From Claveliimonas bilis (lineage in GTDB: Bacteria > Bacillota > Clostridia > Lachnospirales > Lachnospiraceae): a stretch of 64,000 nt of DNA. The notes below the pieces were generated by a model. It did not search any database. It saw nothing but the letters and a program-made list of their open reading frames with translations, and was not told the DNA's origin. Location: contig NZ_AP027742.1 of the NCBI RefSeq assembly GCF_030296775.1, positions 1,488,001 to 1,552,000 of the forward strand, read 5' to 3'. Positions 8,333 to 17,925 of the stretch are shown here, piece by piece (position 1 is the stretch's first letter; every line of letters begins with the position of its first letter). Both the position numbers and the translations under genes were made by a program.

Positions 8333-9427
8333 ATGAAAAAAGAAAATAGTGGAATAGAGCGTGAGAAAGTTCTTGCGCAGTTTTATTCTTCTCGTTTTGA
8401 TTCAATACAGATATTGCGCGGCATTGCCGCGCTGTTTGTGGTGGCGGAACATATTCGCTTTCTGCATTGCGGCGCATTTGGAGTGGATATTTTCTTTTGC
8501 ATTAGCGGTTTGATCATTCTATTCACAACCTATACCCATACAGAGCATTTTCTTGCCAGAAGATGGGTCAGAATTTTTCCGCTGTATGCGTTGATGACAA
8601 TGGCTGTATTTACTATGACCCAAATTGCATCATCGGCTTTTGCGGAGACCCAGGCAACAGAGATAAGTCTGATTAAAAGTTTATGTTTTATTCCCTTTGA
8701 TGTCGGAGCAGGCGTGATCCAACCGCTGGTCCGTGTCGGCTGGACATTAAATTGCGAAATGTTTTTCTATCTGATTTTTTGGATTTCTTTTCATATTTCC
8801 TACAGATATCGGGCGTGGATCTGTTCGGGGTTTCTTGTTCTGATCGTTTCTTCAGGACAGTTGATCATGCAGAATGGCACAGTACCGTCCTGGCTCCTTG
8901 CCCCTCTTCAGCTTTACGGCAATCCGATCATGTTGGAATTTGTCCTGGGAATGATTGCCTGTGAGATTGTCCGGCAATGTTACCTGCTTGTTCATTTGCA
9001 CCCACTGAAGCGTCCCAAGATATTTGCGGCAGTCTGTCTTGGCGGGGCTATTATAGTTCTGTGTATTCTGGCAACCACCAGCAAAGTGTCTGTTGTTTCA
9101 GGATTGCAGCGCTTTTTCTTCTGGGGGATTCTGTCAGCAGGTGTTGTGATACTGTTTTTACTGGCAGGTCTGTTTTTGAAATTCCCGCGCTGGATGACCA
9201 GACTGGGTGATATCAGCTTTTCCTTATATTTACTGCACTACTATCCGATCCAGTTTTTCGACCGCTTTGTTTTTGATTTTTCTGTTCTGACAGTGCGATC
9301 GGCAGTGGGAGCTGTTATCGTGGTGGCAGGTACGCTGGTCCTTTCCTATCTGACATGGCTTTGGATTGAAAAGAGACTGGGACGTATTTTGAATGCATGG
9401 ATATGCAGGAAAAAGGTTTGGGCATAA
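8333..9427 (+). CDS. Acyltransferase 3 family membrane protein (OafA/YrhL-like)
   Basis: A 364-residue protein with about ten transmembrane helices. The N-terminal block ILRGIAALFVVAEHIRFLH carries the conserved His of family 3 acyltransferases, followed by FGVDIFFCISGLII. The C-terminus has the typical GDISFSLYLLHYYP segment. Such enzymes O-acetylate or acylate surface polysaccharides or peptidoglycan at the membrane. It is transcribed toward the convergent glycosyltransferase operon. A strong Shine-Dalgarno sequence (GAGGGGGAATT) precedes the ATG. Confidence 0.85.
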   Translation: MKKENSGIEREKVLAQFYSSRFDSIQILRGIAALFVVAEHIRFLHCGAFGVDIFFCISGLIILFTTYTHTEHFLARRWVRIFPLYALMTMAVFTMTQIASSAFAETQATEISLIKSLCFIPFDVGAGVIQPLVRVGWTLNCEMFFYLIFWISFHISYRYRAWICSGFLVLIVSSGQLIMQNGTVPSWLLAPLQLYGNPIMLEFVLGMIACEIVRQCYLLVHLHPLKRPKIFAAVCLGGAIIVLCILATTSKVSVVSGLQRFFFWGILSAGVVILFLLAGLFLKFPRWMTRLGDISFSLYLLHYYPIQFFDRFVFDFSVLTVRSAVGAVIVVAGTLVLSYLTWLWIEKRLGRILNAWICRKKVWA

Positions 9428-9450
9428 GGCCATGCCAGATGACGGAGATA

Positions 9451-10977
9451 CTATTGTGCCTGGTTAGTGATATACCATTCTTCTACAGGTTGGGATAGAT
9501 AGACGACAATGACATCATCCAGTTCTTTTATACTTCCTTCCTGTGGCCAGACAGTCATGGAAGCAGATTCGACGAGGGCTTTTTGAAGCTGTGTGCTGTC
9601 AGCTGCTCTGACATTATAACCTCTGGTCTGGATAAAGTCCGTCATACGAAGATTATTCCCTTCGTCCCAGGCAAACATAGAACCGCCTAAAACACCTAAT
9701 TCTTTTGTGGGCTGCGGTTCCTGGGCTACCATGCCGATAAAAGCGAGCGGTTTTTCGCGGTAGTCGATGCCCTTTTCTTCTATATCATACATGATTTCTT
9801 CGGCGATGGAGCAGTCTTTCTCATATACAATACTGCTGTAATAGTAAAATAAATTCATATCGCGCGCATTTATAAAAAGCAGATAGCCCGAAGCTGCCAT
9901 GGCGGCATATAAAAGTGCTTTTTTGTTTATTTCCCTCAGAATAAGGTATAGCTGCACAGCGCCAACCAGAGGAAGAGCAAGCATCATTCTTCCCTGGGTT
10001 TTATATGTGGCGATAGCAAGATAAAGACTGAAAGGAGCGAAGCATAAGGCTACGCTAAAGAAAAATATGCCGGCCTTTTTTCTTATACCGTTGCACTTGA
10101 AAAATTTCCATATTGCATAAATTACGAAAGCAATCGTCACCCATCTAAGGGCTGTGCCTCCGTTGACATATACGTCAAGAACAGGAATAGCAAAAGATAC
10201 ACGTCCAACGTTTGCCATAGCCAGGGCAAAGGCTTTGAGAGGCTCACCGCTTGTCCAGCCGATGTAATTGTCAGTGAGGTATCCCTGTGTTCCAATGGCT
10301 TTCCCGATTATGAAATTGATCAGATAGTAGGATGCAATTGCAATAAGGCATAAGACGGCAGAGATAATGATGTCATATTTTATTCTGTCGCGATGACCTG
10401 AAAGGAAACACAAAAGGCAAAATGCTGCAACTGCCGATATATATACACAGATAAAGGCCTGATATGTTCCAAAGCTATAGAGCAAAAGTCCCAGAACAAT
10501 GAGCGCTGTTTTCCAGTTCTTCTTTTCCAGATACTTTAGCGTATAATAGAAAGCGGCTGCCACAGTAACAGATGCCAGACCGATCTGCAGGCTGTACATA
10601 GAAAAAGAAAAAACATCGCCCAGAACAAAGGTCAAAGAAGAGTAATAGGAGAGAAAAATAAATAAAATCCATTGTTTTATCTCTGTTTTGGCAAAAAGGC
10701 AATAAGCAAAAATAATGCCTGATAAATTCCAAAAAAGAATGCCTGAAATATCCCATAAGAACGGAGCATAATTTCCCCCCTCTGTAAATATCAGATCAAA
10801 CAGCCAGATAATAAATCTTCCCTGATAAAGCCACATCGTTTCGTCGCGTGCCGATAAGATCCAGGATTCTTCATCAATCGTGATGGTAAAATGGGTCAGC
10901 ATAAATCCAAAACACAGAAGACTGAACAATACGGACAAAAATATGCTGGTTTTGTATTTTTTAACAAATTCTATCAT
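9451..10977 (-). CDS. GtrII-like membrane glucosyltransferase (GT-C type)
   Basis: A 508-residue polytopic protein with about 10-12 hydrophobic helices and a short C-terminal extracytoplasmic domain. The early MLTHFTITIDEESWI segment, with acidic residues just after the first helix, fits the first-loop catalytic acid of GT-C enzymes. Overall similarity is to the 'glucosyltransferase domain-containing protein' (GtrII) group that transfers sugar from an undecaprenyl carrier to surface glycan. I place the start at 10977 because the ribosome binding site CAGGGGGAAAAG precedes that ATG; a longer frame would run into the upstream gene. It follows a GtrB-like glycosyltransferase by 25 bp. Confidence 0.7.
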   Translation of the reverse strand: MIEFVKKYKTSIFLSVLFSLLCFGFMLTHFTITIDEESWILSARDETMWLYQGRFIIWLFDLIFTEGGNYAPFLWDISGILFWNLSGIIFAYCLFAKTEIKQWILFIFLSYYSSLTFVLGDVFSFSMYSLQIGLASVTVAAAFYYTLKYLEKKNWKTALIVLGLLLYSFGTYQAFICVYISAVAAFCLLCFLSGHRDRIKYDIIISAVLCLIAIASYYLINFIIGKAIGTQGYLTDNYIGWTSGEPLKAFALAMANVGRVSFAIPVLDVYVNGGTALRWVTIAFVIYAIWKFFKCNGIRKKAGIFFFSVALCFAPFSLYLAIATYKTQGRMMLALPLVGAVQLYLILREINKKALLYAAMAASGYLLFINARDMNLFYYYSSIVYEKDCSIAEEIMYDIEEKGIDYREKPLAFIGMVAQEPQPTKELGVLGGSMFAWDEGNNLRMTDFIQTRGYNVRAADSTQLQKALVESASMTVWPQEGSIKELDDVIVVYLSQPVEEWYITNQAQ

Positions 10978-11002
10978 TTTAGTTTCTTTTCCCCCTGAAA
11001 AT

Positions 11003-11971
11003 TTAGTTTTCTTTCTCATATATAGTGCCGGTTTTTTCGCTGATAATATAGCGGGGACGTTTCTTTACTTCCATGTAAATTTTTCCTATATACTCGCCGA
11101 TCACTCCGATACAGAGCAGCTGGATTCCACCGATGAAGCAGATCGTACTTATTGTACTTGCCCAGCCGTCTACACTGTGCCCCATAAGTCTTACAGATAC
11201 AGACCAAATGACCCCAATAAAGCTGATTAACGAGATCAGGATTCCTAAAGCGACAATGATACGGATTGGTTTTACGCTTAAACTTGTGATCCCGTCAAAG
11301 GCAAGAGAAAGCATTTTAGACAGAGGATAGTGACTTTCCCCTGCTATTCGTTCGTGCCGTTCATAATATACGCTTGTACTTTTGAAGCCTACAAGAGGAA
11401 ACATGCCTCTAAGAAACAGGTTTACTTCTTTAAAATCAGAAAAAGCTTCCAGTGCTCTGCTTGATACAAGCCTGTAATCTGCATGGTTGTATACAAGATC
11501 AACGCCCATGCTGTTCATAAACCGGTAAAATCCCAGGGCAGTTGTACGCTTGAACCAGGTGTCGGTATCACGTTTGCTTCTCACTCCATAAACAATTTCG
11601 CAGCCGTTCCAGTATTCCTCTACCATCTGATCCATTGCGTTGATATCATCCTGTCCGTCACAGTCAATAGATATTGTGATGTCGCATTTGTCCTTGGCTT
11701 CCATAAGACCGGCCAGGACAGCGTTTTGGTGTCCTCTGTTCCTGCTTTGAGATATACCGATGTAATGAGGATTCTTTTTGGAAAGCTCAACGATAATTTC
11801 CCAGGTATTATCTTTACTGCCGTCATTGACAAATAAAATCTTACTTTGCTCATCGATTTTTTCTCTGTCGATAAGCTCCAAAATTTTCTTTAAAAACATA
11901 CTGCACGTAATGGGCAGTACTTCCTGTTCATTGTAACAAGGAATTACAATGTACAATATTGGCTTTTTCAT
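11003..11971 (-). CDS. GtrB/DPM1-like family 2 glycosyltransferase (undecaprenyl-phosphate sugar transferase)
   Basis: A 322-residue GT2 enzyme. It begins MKKPILYIVIPCYNEQE and has the metal-binding SIDCDGQDD motif. The C-terminus carries two transmembrane helices (after about residue 230) and a short basic cytoplasmic tail, the form of GtrB-type enzymes that make undecaprenyl-phosphate-glucose. The start at 11971 is supported by GGAGGGGGAAA. Together with the GT-C protein it likely glucosylates a wall polymer or other surface glycan. A GtrA-type flippase was not seen nearby. Confidence 0.85.
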   Translation of the reverse strand: MKKPILYIVIPCYNEQEVLPITCSMFLKKILELIDREKIDEQSKILFVNDGSKDNTWEIIVELSKKNPHYIGISQSRNRGHQNAVLAGLMEAKDKCDITISIDCDGQDDINAMDQMVEEYWNGCEIVYGVRSKRDTDTWFKRTTALGFYRFMNSMGVDLVYNHADYRLVSSRALEAFSDFKEVNLFLRGMFPLVGFKSTSVYYERHERIAGESHYPLSKMLSLAFDGITSLSVKPIRIIVALGILISLISFIGVIWSVSVRLMGHSVDGWASTISTICFIGGIQLLCIGVIGEYIGKIYMEVKKRPRYIISEKTGTIYEKEN

Positions 11972-12075
11972 TTTCCCCCTCCGTTCTTCTGTTCGCAGAC
12001 TGTTTTTTGGATCGACAGCACTGTCCAGTGTAATATAACATATTCGTGCAGTATCCACAATCCGCACGTTGCACC

Positions 12076-13176
12076 CTAACCTATTATTTCTCCCAGGCAT
12101 TTCAAAAGCCGGTCATTATCCTCGGGGTGCATAATACAGAAACGGATATATTCTCCCTCCAGTTCTTCAAAAGAAGAACAGTCGCGGATCATCATTTTCT
12201 GCCGGATGGCATGCTCAAATACCTGGAAGGAGGAGAGTCCCTCCTTTTCGATGCGCACTAAAATGAAATTGGCATAAGGCTCATAGTATCTGGCATTTTG
12301 AAAGCCGTCCAGAACCTGACAGATCCGCTTTTTCTCGGAAAGGATAAGATTCCGGGTCTTTTCGATATACCCGGCATCCTTCAGCATTTCTTCCCCGGCA
12401 AAGGCAGCAATGCTGCTGACGCTCCAGGGATTTTGATGAATCTGAAGAGCCTTAAGAAAGTCCTTGCTGCTGGTGATCCCATAGCCCAGGCGAAGGCCCG
12501 GAGCTGCAAAAAATTTGGAAACGCCGCGGATAACCATAAGGTTGTCGAAAGAGCGAGTCAGAGGAACGGCGGAGATCTCATCTACAGAAGGAGCAAATTC
12601 TGCATATGTCTCATCCACCATAACAAAAACACCTCTTTTGCGGCAGGAAGCTATGAGGTTTTCCAAATCAGAGATAGGGACAGCGGAAGAAGTAGGATTG
12701 TTAGGGTTGCATAGAATGATAAGATCTGCATCTTTCGGAAGCTGTTCCATAAAATCATTGATATCCAGGCAGAAATTATCCGATTCTTTTAATGTGTAGA
12801 AGGAGATATGTCCGCCGGTAAGGGCAAGTTCTCTTTGGTATTCAGAATAAGTGGGACCGATAACGACTGCATGAGAGGCTTTAAGCTGTGTGATTAAAAG
12901 AGAGATCAGTTCTGTGGAGCCGTTGCCGGTGACGATGTACTGGACAGGAATTTTGCAGTACGCGGATATGGTTTCCTTTAAAGTAGTATAATTACGGTCG
13001 GGATATCTGGAAATAATATCCAGATTTTCAGCAAGTTTTTCTTTGACCCGGGCGGAAAGTCCCAGCGGGTTTACATTGGCTCCAAAGCTTATGATCTCTT
13101 TTTTTGGAAGATTGTAATATTCTGCAATCTGTTCCAGATCGCTTCCGTGAAAAGCGGGCTGTTTCGCGTTTTGCAT
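12076..13176 (-). CDS. PLP-dependent aminotransferase, histidinol-phosphate aminotransferase / CobD-like
   Basis: A 366-residue class I/II fold-type I PLP enzyme. FHGSDLEQIAEYY and SFGANVNPLGLS resemble L-threonine-O-3-phosphate decarboxylase (CobD) and histidinol-phosphate transaminase. CNPNNPTSSA, VDETYAEF and the PLP-lysine motif GVSKFFAAPGLRLGYG are intact. No cobalamin or histidine genes flank it; the co-directional genes downstream are glycosyltransferases 104 bp away. The substrate therefore remains open. The start is supported by GGGGGAATTTAT before the ATG. Confidence 0.75.
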   Translation of the reverse strand: MQNAKQPAFHGSDLEQIAEYYNLPKKEIISFGANVNPLGLSARVKEKLAENLDIISRYPDRNYTTLKETISAYCKIPVQYIVTGNGSTELISLLITQLKASHAVVIGPTYSEYQRELALTGGHISFYTLKESDNFCLDINDFMEQLPKDADLIILCNPNNPTSSAVPISDLENLIASCRKRGVFVMVDETYAEFAPSVDEISAVPLTRSFDNLMVIRGVSKFFAAPGLRLGYGITSSKDFLKALQIHQNPWSVSSIAAFAGEEMLKDAGYIEKTRNLILSEKKRICQVLDGFQNARYYEPYANFILVRIEKEGLSSFQVFEHAIRQKMMIRDCSSFEELEGEYIRFCIMHPEDNDRLLKCLGEIIG

Positions 13177-13218
13177 ATAAATTCCCCCATATTTCTTCTA
13201 TATTTTCTGATTACGGCA

Positions 13219-13248
13219 TTGCCATACTTGTCAGAATAATGCTATAAT
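13219..13248 (+). promoter_or_regulatory. Sigma-A-type promoter for the DUF5717 operon
   Basis: TTGCCA (13219-13224), 18-bp spacer, TATAAT (13243-13248), about 40 bp upstream of the first start codon. The -10 box sits inside a small palindrome (CTATAATCC, ATTATAG) that could be an operator. Confidence 0.6.
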
Positions 13249-13289
13249 CCATTATAGTATGTTTAAAGAAAAATGCAACGCAAGAAGAG

Positions 13290-16200
13290 GTGGAAGGCTT
13301 GAAAAATAAAATTAAAAAATTTTCAAAAGGGGACTTTCAAGTGGTACATCCGGAGATTGTTTTTAATGACACATGTCTGATCCTCACCATTGGAGAGGGA
13401 GAAGTGTACCGGGGAAGTTTTACGATGAAAAGCCGGACAGACGGAGCAATACGAGGAATTGTTTATCCGTCTTCTTTTCGTATGCACTGCATTGAGCAGG
13501 GCTTTGAAGGAAACCCTGTGACAATCCAATTCGAGTACGACGGGAAAGGACTTACGCCGGGACATGTGGAGCAGGGGAAATTTTCTATTGTGTGCAACGG
13601 CGGAGAATTTGAAGTGCCTTTTACCGCAATTATAGAAAAACCCTATGTCATGACAAATTATGGAAAGGTGCAGAGCACAGATGACTTTAAGAGACTGGCT
13701 ATCAAAGACTTTTCAGAGGCGCAGAGGCTGTTCCGCTCCAGAGAATTTTATGAAGTTTTAAAATATGAAAATCCCCGGGTTTTTCATTTATATGATAATA
13801 TGAGAAAATGGTCCCTTGATGAGCAGGCCATGGAAGAGTTCTTAGTCGGAATTAAGCAAAAAGAGTGTATTTTTCTGACGCTCCAAGGAGAAGGAATGCT
13901 CTTTGAGGATTTGAAAGAGTCTACGAAAGGGAGCCTGACTGTTATCAAAAACACATGGGGATTTATGCCTGTGAGAATAGAGTCGGAGGGCGGATTTATT
14001 ACAGTCAGCCGTCCGGAGATTACGACAGATGATTTTGTCGGTAATGTTTACGAGCTGGAATTTGTTGTCAATGCAGAGAAATTGCACGCAGGAAGAAATT
14101 TCGGAAAGATTCATCTTGTAACTCCCTATGAAATTCTTACCTACGAAGTAGAAGTTTTGCAAAATGGAGAATATGATGAGAACCATCGGGAAATCGAATT
14201 TCTTATGGCACAGATCCTGAAGGAATATGTGGCGTGTGAGGCAGGAAGGATTGATATTAACAGCTGGGTTGACAGCGCCATAGAAAAATCAAAAAAAATG
14301 CGGAACTACGCGCCGATGGATGATTCTTTGCAGCTGTTTCAGGCGCATATTTATATTAAGGGCGACCGCATGGAAGAGGCAAAGTGGATTCTGGAAAATT
14401 ATAATTACAATCGTTTTGCTATTGGAAAAGATCCTACAACAAACGCCTACTATCTTTTCCTCACCGCATTGATCCGGCAGACCGGAAATCATGTGGAGAG
14501 GGTGATCGATGAAATCGGAAAGACCTATCTTCGGCATCAGGATTCCTGGGCGCTTCTGGCTATGCTGTTGATGCTGGATCCGCAGTACAGGGATTCCTAC
14601 AGGCGGATCAAAGTCTTGGAACAGCAGTTTTATTCATATGGCGCGAATCATGTTCTTTTTTACCAGAAAGCATATCTGTGTTATCAGGACCGAAGCAATC
14701 TTTTGAAAAAGCTGGGAAAATTTGAACTGCATGTGCTTAATTTTGCTACAAAATACCGGCTTATTACGAGAGAGCTGGCTCTTTATGTGGCCAACCTTGC
14801 CAGTCAGCAGAAGCACTATGACAGCGGACTGTTCCGGATCCTGGAGAGGATCTATGAAATGTATGAGGAGCCGATGATACTGAATGCGATCTGCACGCTT
14901 CTTATTAAAGGGAATAAGATGCAGCAGAGATATTTTGTATGGTATCAGAGAGCGGTAGATGCAGAGCTTAAAATTGCACAGCTCTATGAGTATTACATGG
15001 AAACCATTGAGGAGGACCGGGTGAGGGAAGCGCTTCCCAGATCCATTTTCCTCTATTTTATGCATGGAAATAATCTGGATTATAAGAAGGCGGCGCTTTT
15101 GTATGCCAACCTTATTACCTATGAACAGTATGCAAGTGATCTGTATATCAGTTATCGGGAACAAATGGTAGAATTTGCATGGGATCAGCTTGTCAAAAGA
15201 CATATCAATGATTCTCTGAAGGTGATTTATAAAAGATTCTGTACAGAGGAAGAAATGACAGGCGAACGTCTGGAAGCGATGAGGGACATTTGTTATGCAT
15301 ATGAAGTGACAACTAAGGTGCAGGGGATGAAATGTGTTCTTGTGATCGAAAAAGACGGAACAGTGAAACAGAGAGTTCCTTATACAGAAGGGGGAGCAAT
15401 TGTCTATCTTTATGACAAAGAGGCGCGGATCGTATGGGAGTCTATGGAAGGGCAGCACCATACAGATTCCATTGTTTATGAGACAAGACGCCTTTTTTAC
15501 GAACCCAGATATCTGGAAATGTGCAAAAAGTATCTGTCCCATATCAATAACTGGGGAGGAGAAGGGCAAAAAGAAGAGGTGACATTTGAAAACCTCCGTA
15601 TGAAAGGGCTGGAAGAATTTGAGGAAAAAGAGGTATTTCAGCTTTGCAGCAAACGCATACGCGAAGAGAATTATGAAGAAGATGAATTTCTTCTGTATCT
15701 TTGCTTTGAACTGTTTAAGAGACAGCAGTATGATAAAGTGACCCTTACCTATCTTGTTAATTTCTTCTGTGGAGCAACAAAAGATATGAAAGCTCTTTGG
15801 AAAACAGCGAAGGATTATGGAATCCAGGAAGGGAAGCTGGGAGAGAGGATCATTACACAGATGCTCTTTTCAGAAGATATGTTTCAGGAGGAAGAGATTT
15901 TTGTTGAGTATTATCTGAACGGAAATGCTTATTTCCGTCTGAAACAGGCCTATCTTGCCTTTGTATCCAGGGAATATCTGGTTAGCGGGCGGAAAACGGG
16001 CCACACCATTTTTGAGATTATCGTCAATGAGTATCGGCTGGGAGAAAGCCTGGCGGATATCTGCAAAATTGCGCTTCTTCATTATTACTCGGACAAGGAG
16101 TATGATCATGAAGTGGAGGAAGTTTTGCATAAGGTACTGGGACAGCTGTGCGAGAAACAGATTATTTTCCCGTTCTATCTGAAGTATCCTGATAAATGGC

Positions 16201-16598
16201 TTAGAGAGGCACAGCTCTATGATAAGGTTATGGTTGAATATCATGCAAAGAAAGGCGGAAAGGTACGCATCTCCTATAAAATGCGCCAGGATGCTGTGGA
16301 AGATCTGGGTTATCAGAGCGAAAGCCTGACGCCTATGTATGAAAATATTTATGTGAAGGATTTTATTCTCTATCAGGGTGATGTAGTTCGGTATTATTTC
16401 CAGGAAACACAGGAAAAAGAAAAGAAAACCATACGTCAGGAAGAGAGGATCCTGGAACAGACCCGGGAAGTGCCGGCAATTGGGAAATACGGCAAACTCA
16501 ATGCGATGGCTGGCATGTCTCCTGCAAAGAGAAAACAGGCAATGATCGATTATCAGAAAGAAATCGTCATGGCAGAGGAGATTTTCAGGGAATATTAA
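13290..16598 (+). CDS. DUF5717 family protein, large cytoplasmic protein of unknown function
   Basis: An approximately 1100-residue protein. The N-terminal ~130 residues look like a beta-sandwich (strand-rich, similar to DUF5717 N-termini), a second beta module follows to about residue 290, then a long helical TPR-like solenoid with many Tyr/Leu-rich repeats, and a beta-rich end. There are no membrane segments or signal peptide. GTG 13290 is the longest start, but the AGAGGTGG ribosome binding site is better spaced for TTG 13299. First gene of a tight three-gene operon with a DUF5716 Hsp70-like protein and a TPR-like protein. The function is unknown; a scaffold role is a guess from architecture. 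Confidence 0.75.
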   Translation: MEGLKNKIKKFSKGDFQVVHPEIVFNDTCLILTIGEGEVYRGSFTMKSRTDGAIRGIVYPSSFRMHCIEQGFEGNPVTIQFEYDGKGLTPGHVEQGKFSIVCNGGEFEVPFTAIIEKPYVMTNYGKVQSTDDFKRLAIKDFSEAQRLFRSREFYEVLKYENPRVFHLYDNMRKWSLDEQAMEEFLVGIKQKECIFLTLQGEGMLFEDLKESTKGSLTVIKNTWGFMPVRIESEGGFITVSRPEITTDDFVGNVYELEFVVNAEKLHAGRNFGKIHLVTPYEILTYEVEVLQNGEYDENHREIEFLMAQILKEYVACEAGRIDINSWVDSAIEKSKKMRNYAPMDDSLQLFQAHIYIKGDRMEEAKWILENYNYNRFAIGKDPTTNAYYLFLTALIRQTGNHVERVIDEIGKTYLRHQDSWALLAMLLMLDPQYRDSYRRIKVLEQQFYSYGANHVLFYQKAYLCYQDRSNLLKKLGKFELHVLNFATKYRLITRELALYVANLASQQKHYDSGLFRILERIYEMYEEPMILNAICTLLIKGNKMQQRYFVWYQRAVDAELKIAQLYEYYMETIEEDRVREALPRSIFLYFMHGNNLDYKKAALLYANLITYEQYASDLYISYREQMVEFAWDQLVKRHINDSLKVIYKRFCTEEEMTGERLEAMRDICYAYEVTTKVQGMKCVLVIEKDGTVKQRVPYTEGGAIVYLYDKEARIVWESMEGQHHTDSIVYETRRLFYEPRYLEMCKKYLSHINNWGGEGQKEEVTFENLRMKGLEEFEEKEVFQLCSKRIREENYEEDEFLLYLCFELFKRQQYDKVTLTYLVNFFCGATKDMKALWKTAKDYGIQEGKLGERIITQMLFSEDMFQEEEIFVEYYLNGNAYFRLKQAYLAFVSREYLVSGRKTGHTIFEIIVNEYRLGESLADICKIALLHYYSDKEYDHEVEEVLHKVLGQLCEKQIIFPFYLKYPDKWLREAQLYDKVMVEYHAKKGGKVRISYKMRQDAVEDLGYQSESLTPMYENIYVKDFILYQGDVVRYYFQETQEKEKKTIRQEERILEQTREVPAIGKYGKLNAMAGMSPAKRKQAMIDYQKEIVMAEEIFREY

Positions 16599-16641
16599 AA
16601 AAAGAGAGTAGAAACAGTACAAAAGCTTAGGAGGAATTACG

Positions 16642-17925
16642 GTGAGAGGCGGAAGTATTTTAGGAATTGAACTGAATGACCAGTATTGCCAGATCAGCTT
16701 TTACGACGAAGCGAAACATGAGCCGGAAACGCTGGAAGTGGCGGTAGACAATTATCAGATTCCTCTCATCCTGGGATATTATAAGGAACAGTGGGTTTAC
16801 GGCAAAGAGGCAAAAAGACTGGCGACGATCAATGAAGGATGCACGGTCTCTGACCTGTATCAGAAAGCGCTGCGTCAGGAGAAAGTCCGGATTGGAGGGA
16901 AGAATCATGACGCGGTCTGGCTTCTGGCCAAGTTTTTTGAGCTGGCGTTAGAGAGATTCCGGCAGATTGAATATCTGACTTTTTCGGTTCCTCGCACAGA
17001 TATCGATATCAGTAAGATGCTGAAGGGGATTGCGCAGTTCGTAGGAATCGCTAAGGATTCTGTCTATGTGCAGGATTATAAGGAAAGCTTTTGCCATTAC
17101 ATGTTTTATCAGCCTAAAGAGTTATGGCAGTATGAGGCTGCTTTGTTTTACTGCGACAGGAATGAGATCAGAGCCTATATGCTGCGTCGTCTCCGTGGTG
17201 TCAGAGGGCGCGGCGATGAACTGTTCGTAGCGGTGGATGAGGTGGCAAATGCCCATATGAAAGAACTTGCGGCGATCTATCCTGTACTGAATGTAGACAA
17301 GGCGAAGGATGCGGATGAACGGTTCAAGGCGTTTATTCAGAGTGTATTTGATAAAAAAGTTGTCTCTTCTGTGTATTTGACAGGAGAAGGCTTTGAAAAC
17401 AACTGGTATCCGGCATCTTTGAAAGTGCTCTGCAATGGAAGAAGAGCCTTCCTTGGCAACAATCTCTACAGTAAGGGGGCTTGTTATACGGCGTACCGTA
17501 AATGCAGAGATTATGAGGACAGTCCTATTTATCTGGATGAAAGTAAGATGACGGATCAGATCTGTCTGCGTATGCGGGTAAGAGGCAAGGAAGGGTGGTA
17601 TCCTATTGTACAGTGGGGCTCTCACTGGTACGAGGCTGACGGGCAGTGGGATGTGCTTCTTGAGGATACCTCAGACATTGAGATACATATTGAATCACTG
17701 GCCAGCGGAGAACTCCAGGCGGAGACAGTGTCGCTGGCAGGGCTGCCGGAGAGAAAAGACTATGCGATGCGTCTGACGATCGAAGTGATGTTTTTAGATG
17801 AACAGACCTGCCGGATTACATTTAAGGACGCCGGATTTGGGGAGTTTTTCCCGGCAACAGATTTTCAGGTGGAAAAGACCATACATTTAGGAGGAAGCAA
17901 TGGGCAGTTTAATTCTTTGTCATAG
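16642..17925 (+). CDS. DUF5716 family protein with Hsp70/actin-like ATPase fold
   Basis: A 427-residue protein with a GTG start after TTAGGAGGAATTAC. Features recalling the Hsp70 nucleotide-binding domain are a phosphate-1-like strand-turn-strand (SILGIELNDQYCQISFY), WVYGKEAKRLA, a YLTFSVPRT strand, and a second lobe with VYLTGEGFENNW and GRRAFLGNNLYSKGA, where Hsp70 has its adenosine motif. The C-terminal third is beta-rich, like a substrate-binding domain. No J-protein or GrpE is nearby. It is sandwiched between DUF5717 and a TPR-like partner, with 26 bp overlap to the latter. Probably a chaperone-like or cytoskeletal ATPase; client unknown. Confidence 0.72.
   Translation: MRGGSILGIELNDQYCQISFYDEAKHEPETLEVAVDNYQIPLILGYYKEQWVYGKEAKRLATINEGCTVSDLYQKALRQEKVRIGGKNHDAVWLLAKFFELALERFRQIEYLTFSVPRTDIDISKMLKGIAQFVGIAKDSVYVQDYKESFCHYMFYQPKELWQYEAALFYCDRNEIRAYMLRRLRGVRGRGDELFVAVDEVANAHMKELAAIYPVLNVDKAKDADERFKAFIQSVFDKKVVSSVYLTGEGFENNWYPASLKVLCNGRRAFLGNNLYSKGACYTAYRKCRDYEDSPIYLDESKMTDQICLRMRVRGKEGWYPIVQWGSHWYEADGQWDVLLEDTSDIEIHIESLASGELQAETVSLAGLPERKDYAMRLTIEVMFLDEQTCRITFKDAGFGEFFPATDFQVEKTIHLGGSNGQFNSLS

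Noticed and set aside
9451-11019. Longer start for the GtrII-like protein at 11019
   Set aside because: It would overlap the upstream glycosyltransferase; the ATG at 10977 has a strong ribosome binding site.
14634-15569. 311-residue minus-strand ORF opposite the DUF5717 gene
   Set aside because: It has Leu/Ile/Phe/His-rich antisense composition, no ribosome binding site and no family features; it lies fully within the DUF5717 gene.
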